Assembly: GCA_026315105.1 (NCBI GenBank)
Contig: CM048744.1
Location: 663,527,676 to 663,591,675, forward strand
Source: Locusta migratoria
Lineage: Eukaryota; Arthropoda; Insecta; Orthoptera; Acrididae
Length of the DNA stretch: 64,000 nt
Reading direction: 5' to 3'
In this document: one piece after another, positions 55,501 through 64,000 of the stretch
Layout: each line of letters opens with the position of its first letter
Numbering within the stretch: the stretch's first letter is position 1
Position numbers and translations under genes: made by a program
Notes under the pieces: model-generated
The model's input: the letters and a program-made list of their open reading frames with translations, nothing else
Told to the model about the DNA's origin: nothing
Databases searched by the model: none

Positions 55501-55796
55501 GAGCTGCATGTCCTCGGGAAAAGTAACGGCTGTAGTTTCCCCTTGCTTTCAGCCGTCCGCAGTAGCTGTGTGGCAAAGCCACACTAGCTGATATTACAAG
55601 GCCAGCTCAGTCAATCATCCAGACTGTTGCCCCTGTAACTACTGAAAAGGCTGCTGCCCCTCTTCAGGAACCACACGTTTGTCTGGCCTCTCCACAGATA
55701 CCCCTCCGCTGTGGTTGCACCTACGGTACGGCTATCTGCATCGTTGAGGCACGCAAGCCACCCCACCTCGGCAATGTCTGTGGTTCATGGGGGTGG
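52513..55796 (-). mobile_element. Full-length RTE-like non-LTR retrotransposon
   Basis: A perfect 12 bp target duplication, CCGGGATGACGT, lies at 52501-52512 and 55797-55808. The 3' end (low coordinates) finishes with GACCATAACAACAAC, a short AAC-type tail instead of poly-A. The 5' leader is about 310 bases before the first ATG (55486) and starts CCACCCCCATGAACCACAG. Length 3,284 bases with one intact frame. Shorter copies of the same family lie at 11.8, 17.3, 24.5 and 40.8 kb. The clean duplication and undamaged frame point to a recent insertion. Confidence 0.95.
52529..55486 (-). CDS. LINE polyprotein: endonuclease plus reverse transcriptase, intact
   Basis: Single uninterrupted frame. The first ATG is at 55486 (the frame is open upstream to about 55613 but offers only a GTG), giving 985 residues. 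Positions below count from codon 55582 as residue 1. APE-type endonuclease: GAWNVRSLNRVG (about 73), ISEVRW, GDWNSVVG (about 212), SDHNLLV (about 301). Linker, then RT: YRTISLISHGCKILTRIIYR, QFGFRRN, FVDLEKAFDNVDW, RQGCSLSPMLFN (about 727), and the catalytic FADDIVIL (about 764). C-terminal region with ETWTISSADRKR, CYRRMLKIRWVDR, GHILRHRGIVNLALEGSVWG and GRPRDAYSKQ. No RNase H or gag-like first frame, as in RTE-type elements. It would nick target DNA and copy its RNA in place. All catalytic motifs look intact. Clade assignment is from memory of the motifs. Confidence 0.93.
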   Translation of the reverse strand: MMMASSRVKYSGGKIVPHSDLRAGTTQEDVIIRKDNSGILRVGAWNVRSLNRVGKLENLKREMDRLKLDIVGISEVRWQDEQDFWSGEYRIINTKSVGGITGVGLIMNKKIGMRVNYYDQHSDRIIIVKIDTQPTPTTVVQVYMPTSSADDEEIEEIYEELKEIIQTVKGEENLIVMGDWNSVVGKGREGKIVGEYGLGRRNERGNRLVEFCTEHDLIVTNTWFKNHKRRLYTWKRPGDTGRYQIDFIMVRYRNQVINCRTYPGADIDSDHNLLVMNCRLKLKKLQKGRKIRRWDLDRLKESEVLENFRGRFRQQLTETGENKTVEEEWVALRDEIVKAAEDKIGRKARPTKNPWISQEILQLIDERRKYKNAVNETGKMEYRRLKNEIDRKCKMAKQEWLEAKCKSVEECIRRGKVDTAYRKIKETFGDKKGTSTNIKNSDGKPVLSKEGKAERWKEYIEQLYKGNELRDDVVGREEEVDQDEIGDTILRDEFDRALKDLGRNKAPGVDDIPSELLKSLGEPAMTRLFELVCRMFETGEMPSDFKKNVIIPIPKKSGADRCENYRTISLISHGCKILTRIIYRRMEKLVEADLGEDQFGFRRNIGTREAILTLRLILEDRLRKGKPTFLAFVDLEKAFDNVDWNTLFQILKSAGVKYRERRVIYNLYKSQTAVIRLEGHEREASVGKGVRQGCSLSPMLFNLYIEQAVKESKEKFGIGIKVQGEEIKTLRFADDIVILSETAKDLEEQLNGMDSVLKRAYKMNINKSKTKIMECGLRKSGDAEGIRLGNETMKVVDEFCYLGSKITCDGRSTEDIKCRMAMGRKAFLKKRNLLTSNINLRVRKSFLKAFVWSVALYGSETWTISSADRKRIEAFEMWCYRRMLKIRWVDRITNEEVLNRIGEKRNFWHTLTKRRDRLVGHILRHRGIVNLALEGSVWGKNRRGRPRDAYSKQIQVDVGCRSYAEMKKLAQDRVRWRAASNQSPD

Positions 55797-55808
55797 CCGG
55801 GATGACGT

Positions 55809-56103
55809 ATTAGGGCGAGATATATTAGACCAGCGCCTGACGGGCCGGTACCCTGAGTATTGTGTAACGTGATCGTAACTACAGGACTAACTTAGGTATT
55901 TAAGGAACTGAAATTGATCTGCACGACCTGTGATTATACACGGTAATTACAATGAAAGTTTTCAAACTCTGTAAAAATAACACCACTGGTCAGAATGACA
56001 TCAAATTGCAACTGAAAGTTATCGGAGAAGGGGGGAAACGTACGGCACAAGAAAAATAAATATTATGGAAACTGATCAGTAGATGGCTCTGTATGTGTCA
56101 TAA
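55809..56103. other. No gene seen
   Basis: Short AT-rich spacer between the LINE and a SINE. Confidence 0.5.
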
Positions 56104-56114
56104 TATGTAGATGA

Positions 56115-56391
56115 ATGTTCAAATGGTTGTATAGCTTATGGGACTTAACTACGGGGTCATCAGTCCCTAAACTTACAATAGTGGAAAACGAAAGGAAATG
56201 CCTAGTAGTGGTACAGTGTACCCTCCGCCACGTACCTTACGGTGAATTGCGGAGTATGTATGTACATGTAGAACTAGCTAATACTAAGGACGACACAAAT
56301 ATCCATGCCCGAGGGGGGATTCGAACCTCCGACCGTAGCGGCCATGCAGACTGACTGGCGTGCCGCAGAACGCTCGGCCACCGCAGCCGGC
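56115..56391 (-). repeat. SINE (family A) carrying an inserted LINE tail
   Basis: Minus-strand SINE with tail (56115-56177), body, B box GGAGGTTCGAATCCCCCC and head (56269-56391). Between them, 56178-56268 is the plus-strand 3' end of a LINE (GTACCCTCCGCCACGTACC, GAATTGCGGAGTATGTATG). Outer duplication TATGTAGATGA / TATGAAGATGA (10 of 11) lies at 56104-56114 and 56392-56402. About ten SINE bases are missing at the junction. Confidence 0.88.
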
Positions 56392-56491
56392 TATGAAGAT
56401 GAAAACACCAGTCATGTACACGACCCATTGAAGTTGGGATAAACAAGCCGTGTACACGCCTTTTCCTCATTTCGCGTCTGTGCCGTTCGCC

Positions 56492-56791
56492 ATGACTGTC
56501 TCAATGCAGGATCGCGCTCTGCACGTAAAGCTGTTTCACAAGAATAATGACTGTGCACAAGTCGCTCTGCGTAAGTTCCGGACACTGAAGGATTTGGAAA
56601 CAGGTGTTGGTCGGATGATTGCCCTGGATCTAGAGAAACGCGAAACGACGGGTTCCTTTTGTATACAACCTGGTAGATGGAGTAAACGATCTAAACAAGT
56701 GGCCACAGCAATGGAGGAGGAGTCGAGTGATGGTGTGCAAAGGTGTAGTGCACGGAGAACTGCCCGAGCATGGAGCAAACCTGCAAGATAG
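56492..56791 (+). pseudogene. DUF4817-type transposase N-terminus
   Basis: 100-codon open frame from ATG at 56492. It reads MTVSMQDRALHVKLFHKN, VALRKFRTLKDLETGVGRM and SSDGVQRCSARRTARAWSKP, the helix-turn-helix region that opens many insect mariner-type transposases annotated as DUF4817. It ends at a stop after the second helix. The DDE catalytic part does not follow. The catalytic fragment at 61.85 kb is of the type usually joined to such a domain, but it lies 5 kb away within its own TIRs. Possibly a truncated transposon; domestication cannot be judged. Confidence 0.65.
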
Positions 56792-56799
56792 TATAGTAA

Positions 56800-58215
56800 C
56801 ATAGGGCCAGAGCGCCATCTATATATACTGAAGAAATGGAGGGTATATTGTGGTAGTAGTCCAGGCATGTGTTAACTGGTTTTATTGCTTCTCAGATATA
56901 CATTTTGTCAGGATTTGCCGAGGTTAGTTGTGGTGCCCGTCTTCTGCGTCGGTGAGAACGGCGGTGTGGCTGTTGTGCTTCTGTGGCCTGCCACTCCCCG
57001 CTGTCTCTGCCGCCTTGGTGCTGGGATCACTACTGGGGTCTAGCTGCCTTCCAAGTTCGGTGACTCAGCCACGCCGCTACGCCCCCCTCGTTGATCGCTG
57101 CCGGATGAGCGGTGATAGAGCCCTTTTAGTGCTGCTGCTGTGCCCAAAGAGAGAGGTTCGAACCCCGGCGCTGTCCTCCGGTCAGGAGCTTACTTGTCCC
57201 CCTCTCGTCGCGTCGATATTGCTGCCGGTGGATGGAGAGGTGACTAGAGCCCATCACTGCGACATGACGTCACGCTGATATCTCGAGTGGCCCATTGTCC
57301 GGACTCAGGAGATGAACCGCGAACCGCTGCCGACGACCCCAGCTGCTAGCTGCTTACTCGCTGCCGTACTGGTGAACTCCGAACTGAGCTGTAAACTGTC
57401 GACTGCTCTAAAATGCATGTTCTTTTATTTCACTCCGCTTAGCCGTGTTCCTCCAAAGGTGCCGTTTCAAGTCACGTACAAGTCAACAACTTCGACATGC
57501 GTCTGGTATATTGACCCCGGTCGTTACACACCCTCGGCTGTTGCTGTGTATACAGTTCTAGCCGGCTGCAGCCCAAGAGTGACGTATTTCATCCACAAAC
57601 CTGTTGTGGTATTGGAATGCAACTCGTGCCTCAATCACTGGCTCTGAACCGGCGCCTCAATGTCTGCTTCTTTCACACTACCACTATTTCGTCCATTTAC
57701 CTAAAATTTCTACAAAATATTCTAGCAGTGTTACAATACATTTTAATAGGGAATAGCTCAATGTGATTATCAACGTGTTAACTAAACTGGCTCCGTGTCA
57801 CAGAGATGTGCTTCCTGAGCGAGTGTGATAGGGATAAAATAGAGGCCTTCCGAGTGGTGGGGAGCTGCTTTTGGAGAATTGCCACGTAAGATGGACGTGC
57901 TGCGTCAGTCGTGCAACTATGCTGGTTGGGATGGTCACGAGGACGTTCTCACGCCCGTAGATGCGGTTGTGGGTGCCACACAGCACAGTCGCCCGCCAAC
58001 GTCATCGTATTGTAAGGGCAGCAGTGGCAGATCGTGCAGCTACAGCAGCACATGTAGGAGGGTCTATGAACTCCGAAATGGCAACATGGTTGCCAACTGG
58101 TTACCAGCAGCGGGTAGGCACATCTCTAGCCTAGCAATCATGCCACGGCACTGATGTGCGCGGTTCAATGCTGCCGGCAGAGGATGACTCGGAATGACGG
58201 GCCGTAGTGTTCAGA
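56800..58215. other. Anonymous GC-richer region with open frames
   Basis: Plus-strand frames at 56928-57278 (116 codons, leucine/serine-rich with a hydrophobic start) and 57312-57647 (111 codons) overlap no recognised domain. A GAGGTTCGAACCCCGG string at 57153 mimics a B box without an A box in reach. Likely an old repeat; a host exon cannot be excluded. Confidence 0.25.
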
Positions 58216-58219
58216 AATG

Positions 58220-59290
58220 AAGGCAGATTCTGCCCGCATGCAGGTGCTTCTTTCAGTAAATCTGTCCTCAGACAGGCATCAACTGGACATCCTCCATCTC
58301 TTTCTGTCCTGGGCTTCCTTCTTCATTTGCTTGTAACTTCTCCCTTTCGTCACATCTGTTAGCATACCAAACCTTCTTCTTCCATTACCTCTTTTTCCTT
58401 CTGGTGTTCCCGACATCAGGCAGTTCCTCTGTTACATGTCTCCTGCCCAAGATATTTTCTGTGTCATTACCAAGAAGTTCCTTTCCTCTTTTACCCTGCT
58501 CAACACCTCCTCATTTCTCATTCTGTCAATCCATTTTAAATGCCCCATTCTTCTACATAGTCACACTTCAAAACTTTATAAATATTTTTGGTCTTTCTTT
58601 CTGACTGTCCACGTTTCAGAACCATAACACACCATGCTCCACACAAAACATTTGGTGAACCTCTTCCGGAGATTAATGGGGATGCTCCTAGTTGCCCATA
58701 AATCTTTCACTCTCCCAAATACTTTCTTTCCCATGAAGATTCTGCGTCACACTACTTCCATTAGAAGTTATCAAGCTTCCCACATGAAGCATCCTCATTT
58801 TCTTCCATCTAGTGATATATTGATCGTGACGCCTTCTTTTCCAGTTTTCATCAATTTGGTGTTATCGGTGTTGTCTTTCATCCTGAATTCTTTCCCCGCC
58901 CTTAAAATATTTTCCGTCATTAGAGTTATCTCTTCTTCTGGGTTTGTTAGTACAGTCATATCATCTGCATACTTGATAGTTTTTGTTCTTTCTCCTTCTT
59001 ATTCTTTTGCTTTTCCCAGCGTCTTATTGATTACTTTTTCAGAATGTGTAATAAAAAGTGCTGGTGATATACAACAACCCTCTCACACCTCTGTTAATAA
59101 CAACCTCTTCAGTTCAACTATGCCAACCACTACTCTGTGTCTCACGTAGAGTTGTTTTATAAGCCTTCTATCCTTCCAGTAAATACCAGTGTATTTCTGA
59201 ATCTTCAACGGCATAAAGTAGTGAATTCTGTCAAATGCTATTTCCCAGTCTGCTTTAGAGCACTGAAATAATTCAGTGCCAACAACTGAA
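58220..59290 (-). pseudogene. LINE reverse transcriptase 3' half (fourth type)
   Basis: Minus strand: AFDRIHYFM with IYWKDRRLIKQLYVRH (59250-59140), then KTIKYADDMTVLTNPEEEIT (about 58985-58930, catalytic YADD intact), FRMKDNTDNTKLM, YGSETWTVRKKD (about 58600) and a C-terminal part with RRRFGMLTDVTKGRSYKQMK near 58330. Frameshifts occur around 59090 and 58560. The SETWT and YADD order matches the 27 kb element more than the 52.5 kb LINE. Inactive. Confidence 0.82.
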
Positions 59291-59400
59291 AATTTGCGCT
59301 GGGCCAGGACCCGAACCCAGGTTTCCGTTTTTGGCCAGAGTTCGTCTTTGACATTAGACTGCTCGGACACGCCTTCCGTGAGCCTTAAATTCCCAGAATG
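59290..59400 (-). repeat. tRNA-like SINE head
   Basis: Minus strand GAAGGCGTGTCCGAGCAGTC (A box) and CTGGGTTCGGGTCCTGGCC (B box). Joined directly to the LINE remnant. Confidence 0.6.
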
Positions 59401-59542
59401 TGCTATGGAAGTAGCGCCCATATGATCGCCATTCGGATTGCCGCATGAGTTCGAAATAAATATACAATATAGGTGGAACCATGTATGTTCTTGCGCACTT
59501 CTTTCTTTCTTTCTCTTTCTCTCTCTCACACACACACTTTCA

Positions 59543-59543
<1 letters not shown>

Positions 59544-59593
<50 letters not shown>
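59544..59593. repeat. (CA)n microsatellite
   Basis: About 25 CA units after a CTTT/CT-rich stretch. Open frames reading VCVCVC or HTHTHT across it are artefacts. Confidence 0.97.
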
Positions 59594-59594
<1 letters not shown>

Positions 59595-59595
59595 C

Positions 59596-59780
59596 GAGGC
59601 AGGTGGCTCAGCAGTAGCACACCGGACTTGCATTCGAAAGGAGGTCGGCTCCAATCCGCCTCCGGTCTGCAGATTAAGTTTTCCTTGATTTCCGTAAATC
59701 ACTCCAGTCAAACGTTGGGATGTATGCTTTCGAAAGTAACGGGCAATTCACTTCCCTTTCCTTAGGGGGAGTTGTACTGC
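59596..59780 (+). repeat. tRNA-derived SINE next to CA repeat
   Basis: GGCAGGTGGCTCAGCAGTAG (A box), GGTCGGCTCCAATCCGCC (weak B box), then AAGTTTTCCTTGATTTCCG, AATCACTCCAGTCAAACG and GAAAGTAACGGGCAATTC, the body seen at 33.0-33.17 kb. Confidence 0.75.
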
Positions 59781-60235
59781 TCTATCTTTGACGACTTTAA
59801 ATTCCTTTTTCACAGGAACAGATGAGTATAGAAAGAGGATTTTTTCATTTATTTTCGTACGCTTTGTGACCATATTTCTCTACACTTACTTAAAAATAAC
59901 ATCTGAGAAAAAACATACTATTTTTCTAAACATATAAGTTTTGATGTAAATTTTTACAAGTTCAATTTCTTGAATTGTAAATATTACAGTAAATACTACT
60001 AAAGTAGAGCTACAGCATCATGGTGTTATCTACGTATTATGATAAATAATTCATTGTTGTAGATTGAGAAAAAGGGGCATTTACATTGAAAAGTGTCATT
60101 TTGAGAAAATTGAGTTTAAAGAAAAACTATTAATATCCAGCCTACTTACACATAAAAACATTTTAGAATCCTTCTGGCTAGTAGTTCTCATTTTCTCCTT
60201 CATTCTCCTCACCCATTGATACGCTGCTTTTCTTG

Positions 60236-60419
60236 TTCAAAAATGTTCAAATGTTTGTAATTCTATCGGACCAAACTGCGTGGTCATCAGTCCGTAGCTT
60301 ACAAACTACTTAAACCCAGGTAAACTAACCTACGGACAAACACCCATGCCCCAGGGAGGACTCGAACCTCCATGGCGAGCAACCGCGCGCTCCGCAGCGA
60401 GACGCTTTAGACCGCACGT
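60236..60419 (-). repeat. SINE (family B)
   Basis: Tail, body, B box GGAGGTTCGAGTCCTCCC and a truncated head on the minus strand. Likely duplication CTGCTTTTCTTG / CTGCTCTCTTG lies at 60224-60235 and 60420-60430. Confidence 0.88.
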
Positions 60420-60720
60420 CTGCTCTCTTGGATCTGGCTTCTTTCGACATATCGTATGTTACACTCTCTACCTTATAATTCGCAGTTCGTAGAAGTCCAT
60501 CATACTTTTAGTGGTGTTGTAACCTTTATGAATTCCAAGATTTTCTAGAACCTGTAGTCTTCCAGAACGACCACCATTAAAAGTATGAATAGTATCAAAA
60601 CACAAAGTGTAAACCCTGACCTTTCAATAAATGTATTTTTGGGTATTCTTGAACATACAACATTGTCGTGTCAAATACAAACAAATTTACAATTACGTTT
60701 ACGGCTAAGTACCACTAGTG

Positions 60721-60861
60721 TGCCGGCCGCGGTGGCCGAGTGGTCTGCACGGCCGCTGAGGTCGGGGGTTCGAATACCCCCTCGGGCAGGGATGTTTGTG
60801 CCGTCTTTAGTACAAGCTAGGTCATAAGTAGTTAACTCCCATAAGCTCTACAAACATTTGA
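60721..60861 (+). repeat. SINE (family A), internally deleted
   Basis: Head CCGCGGTGGCCGAGTGG, B box GGGGGTTCGAATACCCCC, then a body missing the GTTTGTAAG...GACCCC segment. A 10 bp perfect duplication (ACCACTAGTG) lies at 60711-60720 and 60862-60871. Confidence 0.92.
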
Positions 60862-61138
60862 ACCACTAGTGAAAGCAACTTGTGAAACGGTCAATGCTCT
60901 ACAAAACAAAAGAAACCCAAGCCTTCTAGACTATGTACTTCCAAAGAGAAATGCTAATATAATGGTTATGAATCCCTTTATAACATCTTTGTTTGCCATA
61001 GATCGCTTATTGATTTTACATTGATGACTAGTTTCAACTTGTTAAAGAGTCATTATCAAATCTTAATTGTCCAGGCATAGTAAGAAATATGTTTCAGATG
61101 AACCAACATCATAGTGGCAAGTTATAAATGGTATGCAC

Positions 61139-61228
61139 ATCATCTATCAAATATGCCTTTAGGTCATGTTGTTCTTGCTGTGATGACACACTACATGGAC
61201 ATTACCCAAAGGCATATTTGATAGATGA
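61139..61228. repeat. Short inverted repeat, about 24 base arms
   Basis: TCATCTATCAAATATGCCTT at 61139 is inverted as AAGGCATATTTGATAGATGA ending at 61228, with a 40-base spacer. Confidence 0.75.
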
Positions 61229-61675
61229 AAACAAGCCACGCTTGTGCTTCGTCTGTAGTAGCCATTCTGTCGGAGGGACGTAAAGCCGTAATCTCCCTGC
61301 CAGCTACTTTTTCTGATCACACAGTGTATCTGATTGGACATTCAGTGACTGGTGAGACGTACCTTCACGGTACGGAGCCCCTGAACGTGTCCGACCAACA
61401 CGAGCAGCAGCAACGTGGGCGGCATAAGGCCAGTGGCACATGATTATGCAACGCGCCGACCGGAATAGGTTACCGGCACACGAGAGCTAACTACCAACAC
61501 ATGACGGATGCGTGCACGCGGGACTTACAGCTAACGCAATTAGAAAGAGCCGTTCTCCCTGACTCAGTTACTCAAATAATCCCTTTTCTCTTTTTCTCAT
61601 ACATCGCCACTATTCTGATATCGTAAAGGAATTATTCATTTAGAAATCTACATTATTTTTAATTGTCAGAATGTG

Positions 61676-62513
61676 CCGGGTGACCAAAAAGTCAGTATAA
61701 ATTTGAAAACTTAATAAAACACGGAATAATGTAGATAGAGAGGTAAAATTTGACACACAAACTTGGAATGACATGGGGTTTTACTAGGGGAAAAAAAGAC
61801 ACCAAAAAGAAAGCCCTTCAAAAAATGTCCGGCAGATCGCACTGGACAGCAAAACGCCAGTGACTGCTACCGTGACGGGTGAGAGGTACGCCGATATGTT
61901 ACAGAATCGCATCATCCCCGGCCTGGCTGATAAACACCTGCTGGAACGTACGATTTTTATGCAAGATGGCGCTCCACCCCATATCGCTAGACGCGTGAAA
62001 GACGTCTTGCGCGCGTCATTTGGTGATGATCGTGTGCTCAGCCGCCACTTTTGTCATGCTTGACCTTCCAGATCCCCAGACCTCAGTCCGTGCGATTATT
62101 GGCTTTGGGCTTACCTGAAGTCGCAAGTGTATCGTGATCGACCGAAATCGATAGGGATGCTGAAAGACAACATCCGACGCTAATGCCTCACCATAACTCC
62201 GGTCATGCTTTACAGTGCTGTTCACAACATTATTCCCCGACTACAGCTATTGTTGAGGAATGATGGTATACATATTGAGCATTACCTGTAAAGAACATGG
62301 TCTTTGCTTTGTCTTAATTTTTTTGCTAATGATTGCTTTTCTAATGAGATGAAGCGCGATCTGCCAGAAATTTTTTGAACTTATTTTTTCTTCTTCTTTT
62401 TAATAAAACCCCATGTCATTCCAAGCATGTGTGTCAATTTTTACCTCTCTATCTACATTATTCCGTGATTTATTAAGTTTTCAAATTTAAACTGATTTTT
62501 TTTTATCACCCGG
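61676..62513. mobile_element. 838 bp long-TIR mariner-type element
   Basis: Inverted arms of about 160 bases (61676-61842 and 62353-62513) start CCGGGTGACCAAAAAGTCAG and CCGGGTGATAAAAAAAAATC, and continue almost identically through TTTGAAAACTTAATAAA and GGAATGACATGGGGTTTTA. TA follows the right end (62514-62515); the left flank is TG. The centre is the C-terminal part of a transposase. It is an internally deleted element lacking the DNA-binding half. Confidence 0.88.
61860..62290 (+). pseudogene. Mariner/Tc1-superfamily transposase C-terminus
   Basis: One continuous frame to 62290 except for two internal stops: TGA at 62061, where the context AWP suggests a lost Trp codon, and TAA near 62180. 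Motifs: TIFMQDGAPPHIARRVKDVL (catalytic Asp), SRSPDLSPCDYWLWAYLKS (third catalytic Asp), and a C-terminal IIPRLQLLLRNDG. I count 42 residues between the Asp of QDG and the Asp of CDYW, wider than the 34 of mariner/Tc1, which points to one of the wider-spaced families. Only two point changes break it. Confidence 0.8.
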
Positions 62514-62515
62514 TA

Positions 62516-63630
62516 TGTCAACAAAGCTACATAAACTGCCAATGGTACATTAATTTGCTGCAGTTGCTTGGAAGGTAATAGATTCGTAGACAGATACGTA
62601 CTTAAGGCATACAGTTATATTTCGAGATATCTTGCTGATTTAGTTGAGGAAATTTTTTCTAGACCCAATAAATCAGCATTCATTTTTAGCTAGTACTAAA
62701 TTATTTGCCACACTAAAAACATTTACAACAAAGCATTGTAAGATTTTGAATATTTGGCTCTAACTCCTTTGGCGCATAAAGTCGAATCAAGTAATGAGGG
62801 CAGCGGAATTTAGAAGAGCCATGTGACAATATCCTGAAAACTAAACTCTAGTACTATAGCACTGTTTTTTAAAGAAAAAATACACAAGTAAGAGATATTA
62901 TATAAAATCTTTAAACAATGGTACCCCAGAACAAGTATAGGCCCCGGATACGACATTCTAACTCCAGCAGGAATGGACTAGCCAGGTGTCTGTGAAAAGT
63001 CTAGTAGATATGAGAGCGAGGAAGGAATTAAAATTTGAGAAATTCTGCCGCAGTTCAGACTATTCCGGTATCATCGTTCTTAAGTTCTTAATGAAGAAAG
63101 AAACTCTCTTTTCAAAAGATAACTCTCAAATATTATCCAGCAGGTAGAACTACCGCAAAATTGTGCAAGAAAAGGTGGCCCGCAGAACCAGATAATTTTC
63201 TCAGTTTGATGCGGATTATACCACTACGCGAAACGAGTAGTCCCTGTAGCCTACTCCAGCCGAGTATTAAATGGCACGAAACGATTACTTCTACTGCATA
63301 AAGGAAAGCACACTTGCAGATGTAACTAGTCGTACCACATTTGTTGCAGTTATTTCTATTACACAATTTTTTTTACTTGTATTCCTTATTTTTGTGACTA
63401 ACTTAATACGCACCAACAGAGATTCTGTTCGGAGCCAATCTCTTCATCTAACAACTAAGAACAACTCTTGCATCTAACGTCTTCAAGTATTTGTTGTATA
63501 TCCTGTGTCTGTCTTCTCTCACACTTTCACTATATATGGCTCGGCGTAGTGCCTTGCTAGTTATCCTCAGACATCTCAACAAATGAACTTCATGAACTTA
63601 CTTTTTCAAAAAGATTTACTCTCCTGGTTC
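62516..63630. other. No gene seen
   Basis: AT-rich. A 77-codon minus-strand frame (63133-63366) and a 68-codon plus frame (63271-63477, hydrophobic) overlap and have no domain. Confidence 0.35.
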
Positions 63631-63768
63631 GCTTGTAAATACATTCGGAACACTACTTTCAGCGAAATTGAATCGACGTCTTGAAATCACTGAGGGAATT
63701 TTTTTTAAACTGTTTACTGCTTAGATTACAATTTCGCTGAAACTCATAATCAGAATGCATTTACAAGC
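63631..63768. repeat. Inverted repeat, 45 base arms
   Basis: GCTTGTAAATACATTC with TTTCAGCGAAATTG (63631-63675) is inverted at 63724-63768 (CAATTTCGCTGAAA, GAATGCATTTACAAGC); the middle of each arm is less conserved. Confidence 0.75.
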
Positions 63769-64000
63769 AATATATGAGAATAAAATGTCTTAAAGGAAGA
63801 AGTACATAAAGTTCACATTCTGAGATCACCGTCTTCATCAGACAATGTCAGGTAATCACCTTTCTAACAAATTTTCTATCATCATGTCGCTTCTTCTAGA
63901 TGTTTCGTCCATTCTTACTTTATTTATGTTAGCGTATTTCTGTAACAAGACACCCGAAAAGGTTTGATAGTCTTCTTTTCCTACTTTCCTACATTGTTTG

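Noticed and set aside
57140..57180. tRNA-like SINE (B box GGTTCGAACCCC)
   Set aside because: No A box at the right distance and no SINE body.
56928..57647. Two-frame secreted protein gene
   Set aside because: Frames are uninterrupted by chance in a GC-richer region, with no domain or splice signals that fit.
59083..59711. Open frames with VCVC or HTHT runs
   Set aside because: They read through the CA microsatellite.

Overview
This window looks like a piece of a very large, repeat-choked arthropod genome, most likely an orthopteran (grasshopper or locust). The evidence is the dense set of tRNA-derived SINEs with 10-13 bp target-site duplications, several non-LTR retrotransposon clades, mariner, Tc1, pogo-like and hAT elements, many microsatellites, and the near absence of host coding sequence. 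There are no bacterial-type genes, operons or CRISPR arrays. The species call rests on my memory of similar repeats in Schistocerca and is an inference.

Only one host-gene feature is well supported. It is a first coding exon on the minus strand (39537-39641) inside a CpG-rich stretch. It encodes a signal peptide and a short mature start, and it ends at a strong splice donor. The rest of that gene would lie to the left, and I could not recognise further exons.

Layout. 1-2.5 kb: broken mariner transposase, then a 213 bp near-perfect palindrome. 3.5-4.5 kb: inverted-repeat element with an 18 bp minisatellite core. 4.7-9.8 kb: SINEs, CpG-rich DNA, two broken Tc1-type transposases and a purine-rich block. 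9.8-22.6 kb: foldback hairpin, a degraded pogo-like element (12219-13900), a TA-flanked 576 bp MITE inside a tRNA-like SINE (14404-14979), and duplicated GA-rich repeats. 22.6-26.8 kb: SINE dimers, a Tc1 element (23135-24467), and a SINE nested in a SINE. 26.9-34.4 kb: a broken non-LTR reverse transcriptase and more SINEs. 34.8-37 kb: LINE tail and a second Tc1 element. 38.5-39.9 kb: SINEs and the host exon. 40.1-47.4 kb: the most layered stretch, with a hAT element carrying an intact BED-finger exon, a foldback element with 215 bp arms, a LINE fragment split by a SINE, and a reverse-transcriptase remnant split by a 2.2 kb TIR element that itself holds another inverted repeat, a tandem coding-like repeat and a SINE. 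47.9-51.4 kb: two Helitron-like repeats and a LINE tail. 52.5-55.8 kb: a full-length non-LTR retrotransposon with one uninterrupted reading frame and a perfect 12 bp target-site duplication. 56.1-64 kb: chimeric SINE, a DUF4817-type transposase start, another LINE remnant, a CA microsatellite, SINEs and a short long-TIR mariner-type element.

Together the elements give a relative chronology of insertion. The LINE at 52.5-55.8 kb and several SINEs with perfect duplications look youngest. The mariner, Tc1, pogo-like and other LINE copies are decayed.
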